A stretch of DNA of 64,000 nucleotides from the NCBI GenBank assembly GCA_963817465.1, contig CAWFOP010000011.1:62001-126000 (forward strand), in the 5' to 3' direction. The notes below the pieces were generated by a model. The model was given only the letters and a program-made list of their open reading frames with translations. It searched no databases and had not been told where the DNA came from. This DNA is from CAMPKL01 sp963817465. GTDB taxonomy: Bacteria; Acidobacteriota; Terriglobia; Bryobacterales; UBA6623. Positions 16,901 through 24,965 of the stretch are shown piece by piece; the stretch's first letter is position 1, and every line of letters starts with the position of its first letter. A program made the translations under genes and the position numbers.

Positions 16901-18081
16901 TCGAGGCCGCCCTGCTGCAGCTCGAGAGCGAGGGCCAGGCCATGCGCGGGCGCTTTTCGCCGGAGCTCGAGGCGGGCGAGACGGAGTGGTGCAACCGGCG
17001 CGTGCTGGCGCGGATTCATCGCCTGACGCTGCGGCGGTTGCGGCGCGAGATCGAGCCGGTGTCGAGCGCGGACTTCATGCGCTTTGCACTGCGCTGGCAG
17101 CGGCTCGCGTCGGGCACACGCCTTTACGGCGCGGAAGGCGCGCTGCATGTGATCGAGCAGCTCGAAGGATACGAAGCGCCCGCGGCGGCTTGGGAGGCGG
17201 CGCTTTTGCCGGCTCGCGTCGCCGATTATAAGCCCGAATATCTGGACCAGCTTTGCCTGTCGGGCGAGGTCATGTGGGGTCGCCTGACGCCCCGCAACTC
17301 TCCCGGGGACCAAGACGGCGCCTCCCGCCGGATGCGCCCGACCCGCTCGGCCCCGCTGAGCCTGTTCACGCGATCGCGGGCGGACGAGCTGCTCGGTTCG
17401 AAGCCGGCCGACGAGGTGGGCTTGTCGCACGCCGCGAGCGACGTGCTCGCGGCGCTGAGGGCGCAAGGCGCGTCGTTCTTCCCGGACATCGTGCGCGCGT
17501 CCGGGCGTCTGGCCAGCGAGGTGGAGGAAGCGTTGTGGGAGCTGGCCTCGGCCGGCATCGTCACCGCAGACGGCTTCGACAATCTGAGAGCTTTGCTCGA
17601 CCCGAAGCGGCGCCGCGGCGAGGGTCGCGGCAGGTCGTCCAGACCGCGGCACTCGGCCGGCCGCTGGGCGCTGCTGCCTCGTCGAGGAGCTGAAGACCCG
17701 GATGTCGAGGCGGCGGCGCGGCGGCTGCTCGATCGTTGGGGCGTCGTCTTTCGCGACCTGCTGCGGCGCGAGACGGCCTCGCCGCCCTGGCGCGATCTGC
17801 TCGGGGTTTATCGCCGCATGGAAGCCCGCGGCGAGTTGCGCGGCGGTCGATTCGTTGCGGCATTTGTCGGCGAACAGTTCGCCAGGCCGGAGGCGCTCGA
17901 CCTGCTGAGGTCGGTGCGCCGCTCGGATCCGGACGGCGAAGAAATTCGCCTCGACTCGGCCGATCCGCTCAACCTGGTTGGAATCGTGCTGCCCGGCGCC
18001 AGGGTGAGTCCGCAGTCGACCGAGACGATCGTGCTCAAAGACGGCGCGGTCAAGGAAGCCGCCGTCCTATCACATCAATAG
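13999..18081 (+). CDS. lhr: Lhr-type large DEAD/DEAH-box ATP-dependent helicase
   Basis: 1360 residues from GTG 13999. Motif I (Walker A) SAPTGSGKTLAAF is at residues 42-54, Ia is near VVYVSPLKALSND, motif II (Walker B) IVDEIHAV near residue 165, motif III LSATVSPVEE near 210 and motif VI VALQRVGRSGHW near 355. This is followed by the Lhr winged helix and long C-terminal extension (to about residue 860, then a further 500 residues typical of the longer Lhr form, including EVSGPATAAEWAERL). Lhr is a 3'-5' translocating nucleic-acid helicase of DNA repair that prefers RNA:DNA hybrids. The last 12 bases overlap the convergent GldA-like gene. It is one of the longest genes in the window. Confidence 0.92.
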   Translation: MSALAGFDPLVSDWFRESLGEPTEPQVLGWPEIRSGRDVLISAPTGSGKTLAAFLEAIDELVRRSRAGDLPDAVQVVYVSPLKALSNDIQKNLEGPLAAIQARAAERGAAIDVRAAVRTGDTNAYQRQKMLERPPHILVTTPESLFILLTARRGREMLRTARTVIVDEIHAVADDKRGSHLALSIERLDGLVREDGGRLQRVGLSATVSPVEEVARFLTGREAARIIQVGHTRPMRLAVEATGDELSAVASQSLWAEIHDRLAGLILENRTTLVFVNTRRLAERVCHALEERLGPGVVMAHHGSLSKERRLEAERRLKGGELRAVVATASLELGIDIGAVDLACQIGSPRSIAVALQRVGRSGHWVGAIPDGRFFPTTRDELIECAALVRAIRAGRLDRLEIPEAPLDILAQQLVAEAAARDEQTVDGAFDWATRAYPYRNLERTRFDQLIDMLADGIVSARGRNGAYLHFDRVNGRIRARRGARLAAITSGGAIPDTAQYQVIAEPEGGLVGMIDEDFAVESSTGDVFLLGTTSWRVRRVEPGRMRVEDAHGAAPTVPFWLGEAPGRTWELSEEVWRLREEIDDQEDSAVEWLTAECGLSRVGAEQAAEYVAAGKRILGALPTGETIIAERFFDESGGMQLVLHTPFGARVNRAWGLALRKRFCRSFNLELQAAATDNGVNISLTEQHAFPLDLVFEFLKPETLEHTLTQALLDSPMFASRWRWNVSRALAVPRFSGGRKTPPPIQRMRAEDLLAGVFPDQAACAENLTGEIRIPDHPLVDETIRNCLYDAMDYRRLSEIIVRIQSGEIRTRAVETPEPSPFSHEILNAMPWAFLDDAPLEERRARAVQLRRSRDPNAIDADAALSAEAIAQVSEEVAPQVRDADELHDALLSVILMPPVAEWEEWFDELRAAGRASELGVAPMWVATERLGRTGDVPEILRGWLEVSGPATAAEWAERLHLDAADVEAALLQLESEGQAMRGRFSPELEAGETEWCNRRVLARIHRLTLRRLRREIEPVSSADFMRFALRWQRLASGTRLYGAEGALHVIEQLEGYEAPAAAWEAALLPARVADYKPEYLDQLCLSGEVMWGRLTPRNSPGDQDGASRRMRPTRSAPLSLFTRSRADELLGSKPADEVGLSHAASDVLAALRAQGASFFPDIVRASGRLASEVEEALWELASAGIVTADGFDNLRALLDPKRRRGEGRGRSSRPRHSAGRWALLPRRGAEDPDVEAAARRLLDRWGVVFRDLLRRETASPPWRDLLGVYRRMEARGELRGGRFVAAFVGEQFARPEALDLLRSVRRSDPDGEEIRLDSADPLNLVGIVLPGARVSPQSTETIVLKDGAVKEAAVLSHQ

Positions 18082-19185
18082 TTCGCGGTCTTGGTACTCG
18101 CGGCCGATGGCGTCGGCCGCGCGGATCGCGTCGACGACCATGGCGGCGGTCACCGGGAACGGCTCGTTGTGGATCGTCTCCCCTTCCGCGACGGCGCGCC
18201 GGGCGATCTCTTCGATCTGCTCGGGATAGGGGCGGTGCAGGCCGACTTCTTCCAACGTGACGGGCAGACCGACCTCGGAACAGAAGTCGATCACGTCACG
18301 AATCAATTCGTGCGGCTTGCCTTCGAGAACCAGTTGCACGAGGGTCCCGAAGGCCACTTTCTCGCCGTGCAGATAGCGGTGGGTGTCCTCGACCGTAGTG
18401 AGGCCGTTGTGCACGGAGTGGGCCGCCGCGAGGCCGCCGGACTCGAAGCCGATGCCCGAGAGCAGCGTATTGGCTTCCACGATGCGCTCGAGCGCGGGCG
18501 TGACGGCGCTCTCTTCGCAGGCGCGCTTGGCGTCTGAGGCGTCGTTGAGCAGCGTCCGGTAGCACAGCTCGGCGATGGCCAGGGCCGCCTCGGTCGCAAG
18601 GCCTTCACGAATGTTCGCCTTGCGCGCCTCCGCGCACGATTGCGCCTCGAACCACGTCGCCAAGGCGTCGCCCATGCCCGCAACGAGATAGCGCACCGGC
18701 CCCTTGGCGATCACCGTCGTGTCGACCAGCACCAGCTCGGGGTTGCGCTTGAACTTGCGGTAGTGGTCGAACACACCGGCGGAGGTATAGACCACGGACG
18801 ATGCGCTGGTCGGAGCGTCGCTCGACGCGACGGTGGGGCACAGCACCAGGGCCAGACCCGCCTCGCGGGCCGCGGCGCGGGCGGTGTCCATCAGTTTGCC
18901 GCCGCCGGCGCCGACGATCGTCTTGGCGCCGTAGGTCGTCGCACGAGTCTTGATACGCTCGATCTCTTCGGCCGAGGATTCGCCTCCAAACGACTCCGTG
19001 GTCAGAGAGTATTCCGCCTCTTCGAGGCTTTCACGAAATGTCGCGACCAAGTCGCGCTGCGCCGACTTGCCGGCCAGAATCAATACCGGCCCTTCGAGAT
19101 CGAGCCGGCGCATCTGGTCGCCCAGGGACCGTGACGAATTGCGGCCCTGCACGTAGCTCGCGGGCGAACTGAAGATGCTAAGCAT
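18070..19185 (-). CDS. Iron-containing alcohol dehydrogenase family protein, glycerol dehydrogenase (GldA) type
   Basis: 371 residues from ATG 19185. The NAD site is VGAGGGKLMDTARAAA near residue 95, then PTVASSDAPTSASSVVY, matching GldA rather than long-chain Fe-ADH. Metal ligands appear as GMGDALATWFEA (Asp near 171), AHSVHNGLT (His near 255) and HGEKVAFG (His near 272), the Asp-His-His set of zinc-dependent glycerol dehydrogenases. It oxidises glycerol or a related polyol with NAD+, forming dihydroxyacetone. Glycerol-1-phosphate dehydrogenases belong to the same superfamily and cannot be fully excluded. The 3' end overlaps the helicase stop by 12 bases. Confidence 0.85.
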   Translation of the reverse strand: MLSIFSSPASYVQGRNSSRSLGDQMRRLDLEGPVLILAGKSAQRDLVATFRESLEEAEYSLTTESFGGESSAEEIERIKTRATTYGAKTIVGAGGGKLMDTARAAAREAGLALVLCPTVASSDAPTSASSVVYTSAGVFDHYRKFKRNPELVLVDTTVIAKGPVRYLVAGMGDALATWFEAQSCAEARKANIREGLATEAALAIAELCYRTLLNDASDAKRACEESAVTPALERIVEANTLLSGIGFESGGLAAAHSVHNGLTTVEDTHRYLHGEKVAFGTLVQLVLEGKPHELIRDVIDFCSEVGLPVTLEEVGLHRPYPEQIEEIARRAVAEGETIHNEPFPVTAAMVVDAIRAADAIGREYQDRELLM

Positions 19186-19190
19186 GGCGA

Positions 19191-19196
19191 AATGTA
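19191..19196 (-). promoter_or_regulatory. -10-like box TACATT, 5 bases before the GldA-like ATG
   Basis: On the minus strand TACATT is followed by five bases and ATG 19185, with no ribosome site. It may direct a leaderless transcript separate from the bacilliredoxin gene, whose terminator lies just upstream. Confidence 0.4.
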
Positions 19197-19236
19197 AACC
19201 GACGAGTTTCGCGCAATCCGCGCATGAAACGCAAAA

Positions 19237-19258
19237 GAGCGCCGGCGGTCCGGCGCTC
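19237..19258 (-). terminator. Rho-independent terminator of the bacilliredoxin gene
   Basis: A 9-bp GC stem (GAGCGCCGG with CCGGCGCTC) and a four-base loop are followed on the minus strand by TTTTG. It lies 24 bases after the stop at 19282 and separates this gene from the GldA-like gene. Confidence 0.85.
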
Positions 19259-19281
19259 TCGGAATCGATCGGGGGCGAAAG

Positions 19282-19707
19282 CTACTTCGGAGCCGCGACG
19301 CAATGCTGCTGATAAGCCTGCTTGAGCTTCTGGGAAATCGTCAGGGCGTCGCTGCCCTCGATTTCGAACCGGGGCATGTAGTAGACCGGCTTGCCGTCGC
19401 GGAAAATGGCGACCGACGGGGACGACGGCGGATATCCCGACAGCAGCTCGCGGACCCGCGCGGTCGCTTCGACGTCGCCGCCCGCGAAAACCGTGGCCAC
19501 CCGATCGGGTTTGGGCTCGCCTTGCAGCGACTCGATGATTCCGGGACGCGCCTTGCCCGCCGCGCACCCGCAAACCGAATTGACGACCATCATCACAGTG
19601 CCTTCCGCCGACACCGCCTTATCGACGTCGGCCGGAGTGCGCGTTTCTTCGACTCCGTGGCGCGTCAGTTCTTCGCGCATGGGTGCGATCAAGTACTCGG
19701 GATACAT
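19282..19707 (-). CDS. BrxA/BrxB family bacilliredoxin
   Basis: 141 residues from ATG 19707, preceded by a full AGGAGG; a longer frame upstream has no such signal. The N-terminus MYPEYLIAPMREEL is the conserved start of the family, and the active-site motif VNSVCGCAAGKARP has Cys46-Gly-Cys48. The C-terminus follows the thioredoxin-like fold (VATVFAGGDVEATARVRE). Bacilliredoxins remove bacillithiol from S-bacillithiolated proteins in Firmicutes. Acidobacteria carry homologues, and the thiol partner here is not known. The gene is monocistronic, with its own terminator. Confidence 0.93.
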   Translation of the reverse strand: MYPEYLIAPMREELTRHGVEETRTPADVDKAVSAEGTVMMVVNSVCGCAAGKARPGIIESLQGEPKPDRVATVFAGGDVEATARVRELLSGYPPSSPSVAIFRDGKPVYYMPRFEIEGSDALTISQKLKQAYQQHCVAAPK

Positions 19708-19866
19708 AAATTCAGAATACCTCCTGGAACCCGCTAGTTTAGCAATCGATCGCAAGCGGCTTGGGCCCGGCTCCACGCTTGTACCCGAGCGCCGGTACCC
19801 GAGCCCGGCGCCAAAACGATATCCTGTTTGCATTCAACCCGTTGCCGGTCGAGTGAGTCCTTAAGA

Positions 19867-21594
19867 ATGAGACCGGCGACGCCGCCGAGTACCTTGAAGT
19901 CCGACAAACCACCCAAGTCCGACGTAGCCGCCAGGCTGCGCCCGGCGTATCTGAGCATGGATGAGCTGCTCGACGACCTCGGCCATGAGGTCGTCCACGG
20001 CAATAAGAGCATGTTCGGCCCGGCGTCGCTGGAGAGTCGGGAGATCTCGCCGGTCGAGCGCCGCATTGCGTTGGCGATCAGCGGCGGCGGGGCGGCGGGC
20101 GCTTATAGCGCGGGCCTAATCGAGGCCCTGCTGCCGAAGCTGGAGCAACGCGGGGCCAAGCCCGATGTCATCTTGGGCACCTCATCCGGGGCGCTCAACG
20201 GCTACGGCGTCTTCCTGCAGGCGCTCGGAAAAGATAATCCGCAGCTTCGCGAAGATCCGCGCATCAAGCAGCCGTACTCGAGCTTCATCGCGTCGATCTG
20301 GTCCTACCTGGACCGCGACCAAGAGACCTCTTCGTGGATTGTCGGACGGCGCTCGTGGATGATCGACATCGCCACGCGGGGGATCGACACGCCGCTGCGC
20401 CGCTGGGGCCTGGGTCTGGCCATTCTGCTCGGGCTTTTCCTGTTCAACCCGTTTCTGTTCGTCTCGCTGTTTCTGTTCTTCGAGCTCGATTGGCTGCTGC
20501 CGAGCTTTATCCGCGACTGGGGCCAGACGGGGGGCGAGCCGGCTTGGCAGTTGGCCTTTCTGGGGCTGCTTTCGCTCGTCGGCCTGGGCGTCATGCTGAT
20601 GCTCGCCTTGCGGACGTTCGGGCGGAGCTTGTTCCGCGATACGCCGCTGTTGCGCATGCTGGCGAACACCGGGCCCGACGGCGATCTCAGCCGGCCCTGG
20701 CGCTGGTCGCACGGCCAAACCGTCGACCGCGCCAGGGTGCTCAGCCGCGATCTGGTGGCGGAGTGGTACACACGCATGGACGAGCTGCCCGAGCTCATCA
20801 TCACCGCGACGAACATCACCGTCGGCCGCGAATGCCTGTTTACGCTCGTGCGTCCCGACACTTACGCGCGGCTCGTGAAAAACGGCTGGCTAGCCGTGCA
20901 GCTCGATTGCCGCCACGAGCGCGCCAAGGCTTACCACGCGATCGACGGCGCGTTGATGACCCTGGGCGAGAACCTGCTGCAATGCGTCGTCGCCTCGACG
21001 GCCGTGCCCAGCGCGTTTCCGACGCAGGAGATGGGCATCTATCGGCCCGGGTCGAGGCACGACGTGAGGCACCGCTTCGTCGACGGCGGCGTGCTCAACA
21101 ACAGCCCGATTCACCTGGCGATCGATATGGGCGCGACGCACGTCATCTCACTCGAGCTCGATCCGATCAGAGCTCAAGACCCGATGGAGATGGACGATCG
21201 CGGCCGCAACTACAATATCCTCGAAGCCGGCGTGACGACGTTCACAACCCTGCTCGACCGCGCGATCGAGCGCGACATACGACGCACGGTGACGTGGAAT
21301 CGCTTCTTGGTCGAGCGACCCGAGGCGCTGCTCGAGAAGCCGGCTCGCAGGCTTGTCGAGGGCGAGGCTTCATTCCCGCGCGAAGCCAAGCGCGTGATCC
21401 CGCTCTACCGCATCGCGCCGGCCAAGCGCGAGATCGACACCGTGGAGTTCGACGGGCGCTACGAGAACGGGCGCAAAGTCTCGACTGTTCGCGACGTCCT
21501 GCGGCGCGGTATGCTCGACCTGCAAGGCCGCCACATCTGGCGCGCGACCCTGCAATCCATCCCGCACAAAGAGGGCCAGGCGCCGCCCAAGTAG
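19867..21594 (+). CDS. Patatin-like phospholipase with two internal membrane segments
   Basis: 575 residues from ATG 19867. The oxyanion motif ISGGGAAGAYSAG is at residues 71-83, the nucleophile elbow GTSSGAL at 104-110 (Ser106) and the catalytic Asp at FVDGGVLNNSP (D406). The catalytic domain is split by an insertion with two hydrophobic helices at about 181-205 and 228-248, then a soluble stretch before RELPELIITATNITVG-like segments resume. Patatins hydrolyse acyl esters of lipids with a Ser-Asp dyad. The membrane insertion suggests that it works at the inner membrane. It has no close partner on the left and is followed after 25 bases by a VOC gene. Confidence 0.88.
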   Translation: MRPATPPSTLKSDKPPKSDVAARLRPAYLSMDELLDDLGHEVVHGNKSMFGPASLESREISPVERRIALAISGGGAAGAYSAGLIEALLPKLEQRGAKPDVILGTSSGALNGYGVFLQALGKDNPQLREDPRIKQPYSSFIASIWSYLDRDQETSSWIVGRRSWMIDIATRGIDTPLRRWGLGLAILLGLFLFNPFLFVSLFLFFELDWLLPSFIRDWGQTGGEPAWQLAFLGLLSLVGLGVMLMLALRTFGRSLFRDTPLLRMLANTGPDGDLSRPWRWSHGQTVDRARVLSRDLVAEWYTRMDELPELIITATNITVGRECLFTLVRPDTYARLVKNGWLAVQLDCRHERAKAYHAIDGALMTLGENLLQCVVASTAVPSAFPTQEMGIYRPGSRHDVRHRFVDGGVLNNSPIHLAIDMGATHVISLELDPIRAQDPMEMDDRGRNYNILEAGVTTFTTLLDRAIERDIRRTVTWNRFLVERPEALLEKPARRLVEGEASFPREAKRVIPLYRIAPAKREIDTVEFDGRYENGRKVSTVRDVLRRGMLDLQGRHIWRATLQSIPHKEGQAPPK

Positions 21595-21619
21595 CTTCCG
21601 GTCGACCGCAGGAGGATCT

Positions 21620-21982
21620 TTGAAGATCGAACGCAACCACTACGTGCTGGCCGTGCACAGCCTCGCCGTTTCAGCGGAGTTCTATCAGCGAGTTCTTGGC
21701 TTCGAAGAGACGTTCAACGACGGGAATTGGTCGTTCGTCAAGCGCGACAACTGCATGATCATGCTCGGGGAATGCCGCGACGCAACTCCGGCGCGCGACC
21801 TCGGCGACCATTCCTACTTCGCCTACCTTGTGGTGGATGACGCTGACGAATTTTACGAGCGCTGCCGAGCCAAGAAAGCCGACATCACGAGCGGCATTTC
21901 AGACAAGCCGTGGAAGATGCGGGAGTTCGGCCTCCGCACCCCCGACGGCCACCGCATCATGATCGGCCACGAGATCGAGTAG
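21620..21982 (+). CDS. Single-domain VOC (glyoxalase/bleomycin-resistance fold) protein
   Basis: 120 residues from TTG 21620, supported by AGGAGG 5 bases upstream. The fold starts with VLAVHSLAVSAEFYQRVLGFEE and ends with GLRTPDGHRIMIGHEI, a standard betaalphabetabetabeta pair. Possible metal ligands are His near the N-terminus (NHYVLAV) and the C-terminal His/Glu. VOC proteins include glyoxalases, dioxygenases and antibiotic-binding proteins; nothing here decides which. It lies 5 bases from the convergent methyltransferase stop. Confidence 0.85.
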   Translation: MKIERNHYVLAVHSLAVSAEFYQRVLGFEETFNDGNWSFVKRDNCMIMLGECRDATPARDLGDHSYFAYLVVDDADEFYERCRAKKADITSGISDKPWKMREFGLRTPDGHRIMIGHEIE

Positions 21983-21987
21983 ATCGA

Positions 21988-22734
21988 CTAGACTGCATGC
22001 GCGCGAAAGCGCAGGCGCACGTAGTCGATGGTCCAGCGCCCGTCCGGACCTTGCAGCAGCGGTTTGGCCAGCTCCTGCGCCTGTTGAACGGCCGCGATAC
22101 GCTCGCCTAACGGCAGCGGCGCGAAGAACGCGCCGCCGAAGTTGGCCAGCCACTCGGCCGCGTCGCCGGGGATGGGCGTCGGCCGGTCGAACAGTTCGAT
22201 CCGCTCGACTTGGAAGCCCGCCGCAGTGAGCGTTTCGCGGTATTGCTCCGTCGTCGGGAAGTACCACGGATTGAGGCGCTCGAAATCGAGGCCGCGCGCT
22301 TCGAGGACTTGGCGGATGGCGCCGCGGACCGCCTCGACGTTGCCGTCGCCGCCGAACTCGCCCACGAATCGGCCGCCGGCTTTCAGAGCGCGGCGTACGG
22401 ATTGAGCGGCGGCGAAGGCGTCCTTGACCCAGTGCAAGGCGGCATTCGTAAACGCCGCGTCGAACTCGTCGCGGAAGTCGAGCTTGCGGGCGTCGCCCCA
22501 GCGGGCGTCAATCCCCCGCTGCCGGGCGGCGGCGACCATGCTTTGGCTCGAATCGACGCCGACCACGTCGCATCCGGCGGCGATCAGCCTTGCGGTGAGA
22601 GCGCCGTCGCCGCATCCCAGGTCCAGAACGCGTTCGCCCGCTTGAGGCTCGAGCAGGGCGATCAGCGGCGCGCCGAGATCGCTGACATACCGCGACGTGC
22701 GGCCGTAGAAATCGGCGTTCCAAGACTGAGCCAT
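21988..22734 (-). CDS. Class I SAM-dependent methyltransferase (trans-aconitate methyltransferase-like)
   Basis: 248 residues from ATG 22734; an upstream ATG at 22785 lies inside the permease gene and has no signal. Motif I is VLDLGCGDGALTARL near residue 37, with the acidic end of strand 2 in VVGVDSSQSMV. FDAAFTNAALHWV (motif IV region) is near residue 95, a form common in Tam-like and small-molecule methyltransferases. The substrate is unknown. It starts 7 bases after the FeoB permease stop, so it is likely the last gene of the iron operon, although a TAATCT box just upstream could start a separate transcript. Confidence 0.85.
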   Translation of the reverse strand: MAQSWNADFYGRTSRYVSDLGAPLIALLEPQAGERVLDLGCGDGALTARLIAAGCDVVGVDSSQSMVAAARQRGIDARWGDARKLDFRDEFDAAFTNAALHWVKDAFAAAQSVRRALKAGGRFVGEFGGDGNVEAVRGAIRQVLEARGLDFERLNPWYFPTTEQYRETLTAAGFQVERIELFDRPTPIPGDAAEWLANFGGAFFAPLPLGERIAAVQQAQELAKPLLQGPDGRWTIDYVRLRFRAHAV

Positions 22735-22741
22735 GTCGAGA

Positions 22742-24130
22742 TTAGAAAGCGCGCCAGACGGCTGCGACGCCAAAGCAGACGACAAAGGCGATCGCGAGCG
22801 GCATCAGCGCGCCGACGGTCGTCCACTTCGCGCTGCGCGTCTCTTTCCAGATGGTCAGGATCGTCGTGGCGCAAGGGTTGTGCAGCAGTGAGAACAGCAT
22901 CAGGCTCACCGCCGTCAGCATCGTCCACCCGTGCTGATCGATCAGCACGTGACGGATCTGGTCGAAGTCGGTCAACTCGGTCATCATGCCGGTGCCGAGA
23001 TAAGCCATCATCATCGTCGGCACCACGATCTCGTTCGCCGGGATGGCAATGATGTAGGCCAACAGAATCACGCCGTCGAGGCCGAGGGCCACGCCGAACG
23101 GGTTGAGGAAGTTGACCATGTGCTGCGCCAGGCTGACGCTGTGCCAGTCGATATTCGCCAAGACCCAGATGACCGCACCCGCCGGCGCCGCCGTCACGCA
23201 GGCGCGCCAGAGCACAAAAAGCGTGCGGTCGATCAGCGACGTATAGAGGATGCGCAGGATGCTCGGGCGGCGGTACGGCGGCAACTCCAGCGTGAAGGCC
23301 GACGCCTCGCCTTCGAGCATCGTTCGCGACAAGAACCACGACACGACCAGCGTGAATACGATGCCGAGAAGCACGATTCCGAGCACGGCGCCCGCGGCGG
23401 CGAATGCGGCAAAAGCCGGCCGGAAGGACGCGCCGACGAAGATCACCGCGAGCATGATCAACGTCGGATAGCGGCCGTTGCATGGCACGAAGTTGTTGGT
23501 CAGGATAGCGATCAGCCGTTCGCGCGGCGAATCGATCACGCGGGTCGCGATCACGCCGGCGGCGTTGCAGCCGAAGCCCATCGCCATCGTCAGCGCTTGC
23601 TTGCCGTGCGCGCCCGCGCGGCGGAACAGCCAGTCCATGTTGAAGGCGACGCGCGGCAGGTAGCCGAGGTCCTCGAGGATCGTAAAGGTCGGGAAGAAGA
23701 TCGCCATCGGCGGCAGCATGACGCTGATCACCCAGGCGAGCCCGCGGTAGACGCCGTTCCACAGGAATCCCGTCAGCCACCAAGGCGCCCCGGCGGCCTG
23801 GAACACGGCAACGCCCTGGTCCTCGAGCCAAAACAGCGCCTTGGCGAGCATCTGGGAGGGCACGTTCGCGCCCAGAATCGTCATGTAGAAGACGCCCGCA
23901 AGGAGCGCCAGCATGAGCGGCAGGCCGAACACGCGTGACGTCACGATACGGTCGATGCGCTGGTCGAGATCCCATTTGCGCGCGCCGCCGCTCTTGACGG
24001 CTCGACCGGCGATCGTGGCGGCCCGCTCGTAGAGCGACTCGACGATTCGATCGCGCACGTTCTCGCCCAGCCCGCGCCGCAACGCGTCGGCGTGGGAGAG
24101 AAGTTGATCGGCTGCGACCGTTTGACTCAT
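22742..24130 (-). CDS. FeoB permease half (Gate and core transmembrane domain), encoded apart from the GTPase
   Basis: 462 residues from ATG 24130. It starts with a soluble linker (about 60 residues, RIVESLYERAATIAGRA) and then has about nine to ten membrane segments with the FeoB signatures PPMAIFFPTFTILEDLGY, MGFGCNAAGVIATR, VPCNGRYPTLIML and IPANEIVVPTMMM. The two conserved cysteines in GFGCNA and VPCNGR are those proposed to line the Fe(II) path. The G domain is absent and is encoded 11 bases upstream, so transporter and GTPase must assemble as two chains. It imports Fe2+ across the inner membrane. Confidence 0.93.
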   Translation of the reverse strand: MSQTVAADQLLSHADALRRGLGENVRDRIVESLYERAATIAGRAVKSGGARKWDLDQRIDRIVTSRVFGLPLMLALLAGVFYMTILGANVPSQMLAKALFWLEDQGVAVFQAAGAPWWLTGFLWNGVYRGLAWVISVMLPPMAIFFPTFTILEDLGYLPRVAFNMDWLFRRAGAHGKQALTMAMGFGCNAAGVIATRVIDSPRERLIAILTNNFVPCNGRYPTLIMLAVIFVGASFRPAFAAFAAAGAVLGIVLLGIVFTLVVSWFLSRTMLEGEASAFTLELPPYRRPSILRILYTSLIDRTLFVLWRACVTAAPAGAVIWVLANIDWHSVSLAQHMVNFLNPFGVALGLDGVILLAYIIAIPANEIVVPTMMMAYLGTGMMTELTDFDQIRHVLIDQHGWTMLTAVSLMLFSLLHNPCATTILTIWKETRSAKWTTVGALMPLAIAFVVCFGVAAVWRAF

Positions 24131-24140
24131 AACAAGGCTT

Positions 24141-24965
24141 TCACTGCCCGCCGTGAATCGAGACCAGGCGACTCGCAGCTTCCGGGGCCGCCTGCTGCGT
24201 CGATTCGATCGCCCCAAGCTCGCCGCTCAGCAAGGCCTGGCGTACGCGGTGGTCGCCGTCGAGCAGGCGCATCGCCACCCAGCGGGCGTTCGGCAGGCCC
24301 GGAGCGATTTCTTCGATTTGCGGGATCAGGTCGTCGACGGCGCGACGCACCTCGGGCGGCGGCTCGGCCCGGAAGGGCGCCGTGCGGATCTCGCCCTTGA
24401 TCACCTCGGCGACCGTCTGCACCAACTGCGGGAGGCCCTCTTTGGTGCGCGCCACCGTGGGGACGGCCGGGACGCCCAAGTCCCGCGAGAGGCTGCGAAC
24501 GTCGACTTCGATGCCCTTGCGCTTGGCTTCGTCCATCAAGTTCACGCAGACCACCACGCGATCGGTAATTTCAAGCACTTGCAGAACTAAGTTCAAGTTC
24601 CGCTCGAGAGCAGTGGCGTCGACGACGACGATTGTGCAGTCGGGCTTGCCGAACAGCAGAAAGTCCCGGGCGACCTCTTCGTCCTGCGAGGCCGACAGCA
24701 GAGAGTACGTGCCGGGCAGGTCGACCAGCTTGTAGTTGACGCCGGCGTAGGCGTAGCCGCCTTCGGCGCGCGCCACGGTCTTGCCCGTCCAGTTGCCCAC
24801 GTGCTGTCGTAGTCCTGTCAACGCATTGAAGACAGAGGACTTGCCCGTATTCGGGTTTCCGGCGAGGGCGACCAAGTGGTCGTACGAGCCCATCGTGACG
24901 CCCATCTGCGCCAGTTGCGCGTGGGCCGGGCAGGTTTCGCAATTGTGTTCCAGGGGAGCGCTCAC
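24141..24965 (-). CDS. FeoB GTPase domain as a separate protein
   Basis: 274 residues from ATG 24965, overlapping the DtxR-FeoA stop by ATGA. G1 is LAGNPNTGKSSVF (residues 34-46), G3 is VDLPGTYSLL and G4 is VNLMDEA, all intact. The guanine-nucleotide dissociation-inhibitor-like helical region follows to the end. The N-terminus has a CETCPAH metal-ligand-like motif (Cys9, Cys12, His15). This is the NFeoB part of the ferrous iron transporter without its membrane domain; the next gene supplies it. The stop is clean and the residues before it are not the normal start of a membrane helix, so the split looks natural and not like a frameshift. Confidence 0.92.
   Translation of the reverse strand: MSAPLEHNCETCPAHAQLAQMGVTMGSYDHLVALAGNPNTGKSSVFNALTGLRQHVGNWTGKTVARAEGGYAYAGVNYKLVDLPGTYSLLSASQDEEVARDFLLFGKPDCTIVVVDATALERNLNLVLQVLEITDRVVVCVNLMDEAKRKGIEVDVRSLSRDLGVPAVPTVARTKEGLPQLVQTVAEVIKGEIRTAPFRAEPPPEVRRAVDDLIPQIEEIAPGLPNARWVAMRLLDGDHRVRQALLSGELGAIESTQQAAPEAASRLVSIHGGQ

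Noticed and set aside
14608..17652. A 1014-residue open frame antisense to the Lhr helicase
   Set aside because: Complement of a GC-rich gene with few stop-forming codons. The composition is Arg/Ala-rich, no motif is present and the helicase motifs on the other strand are complete.
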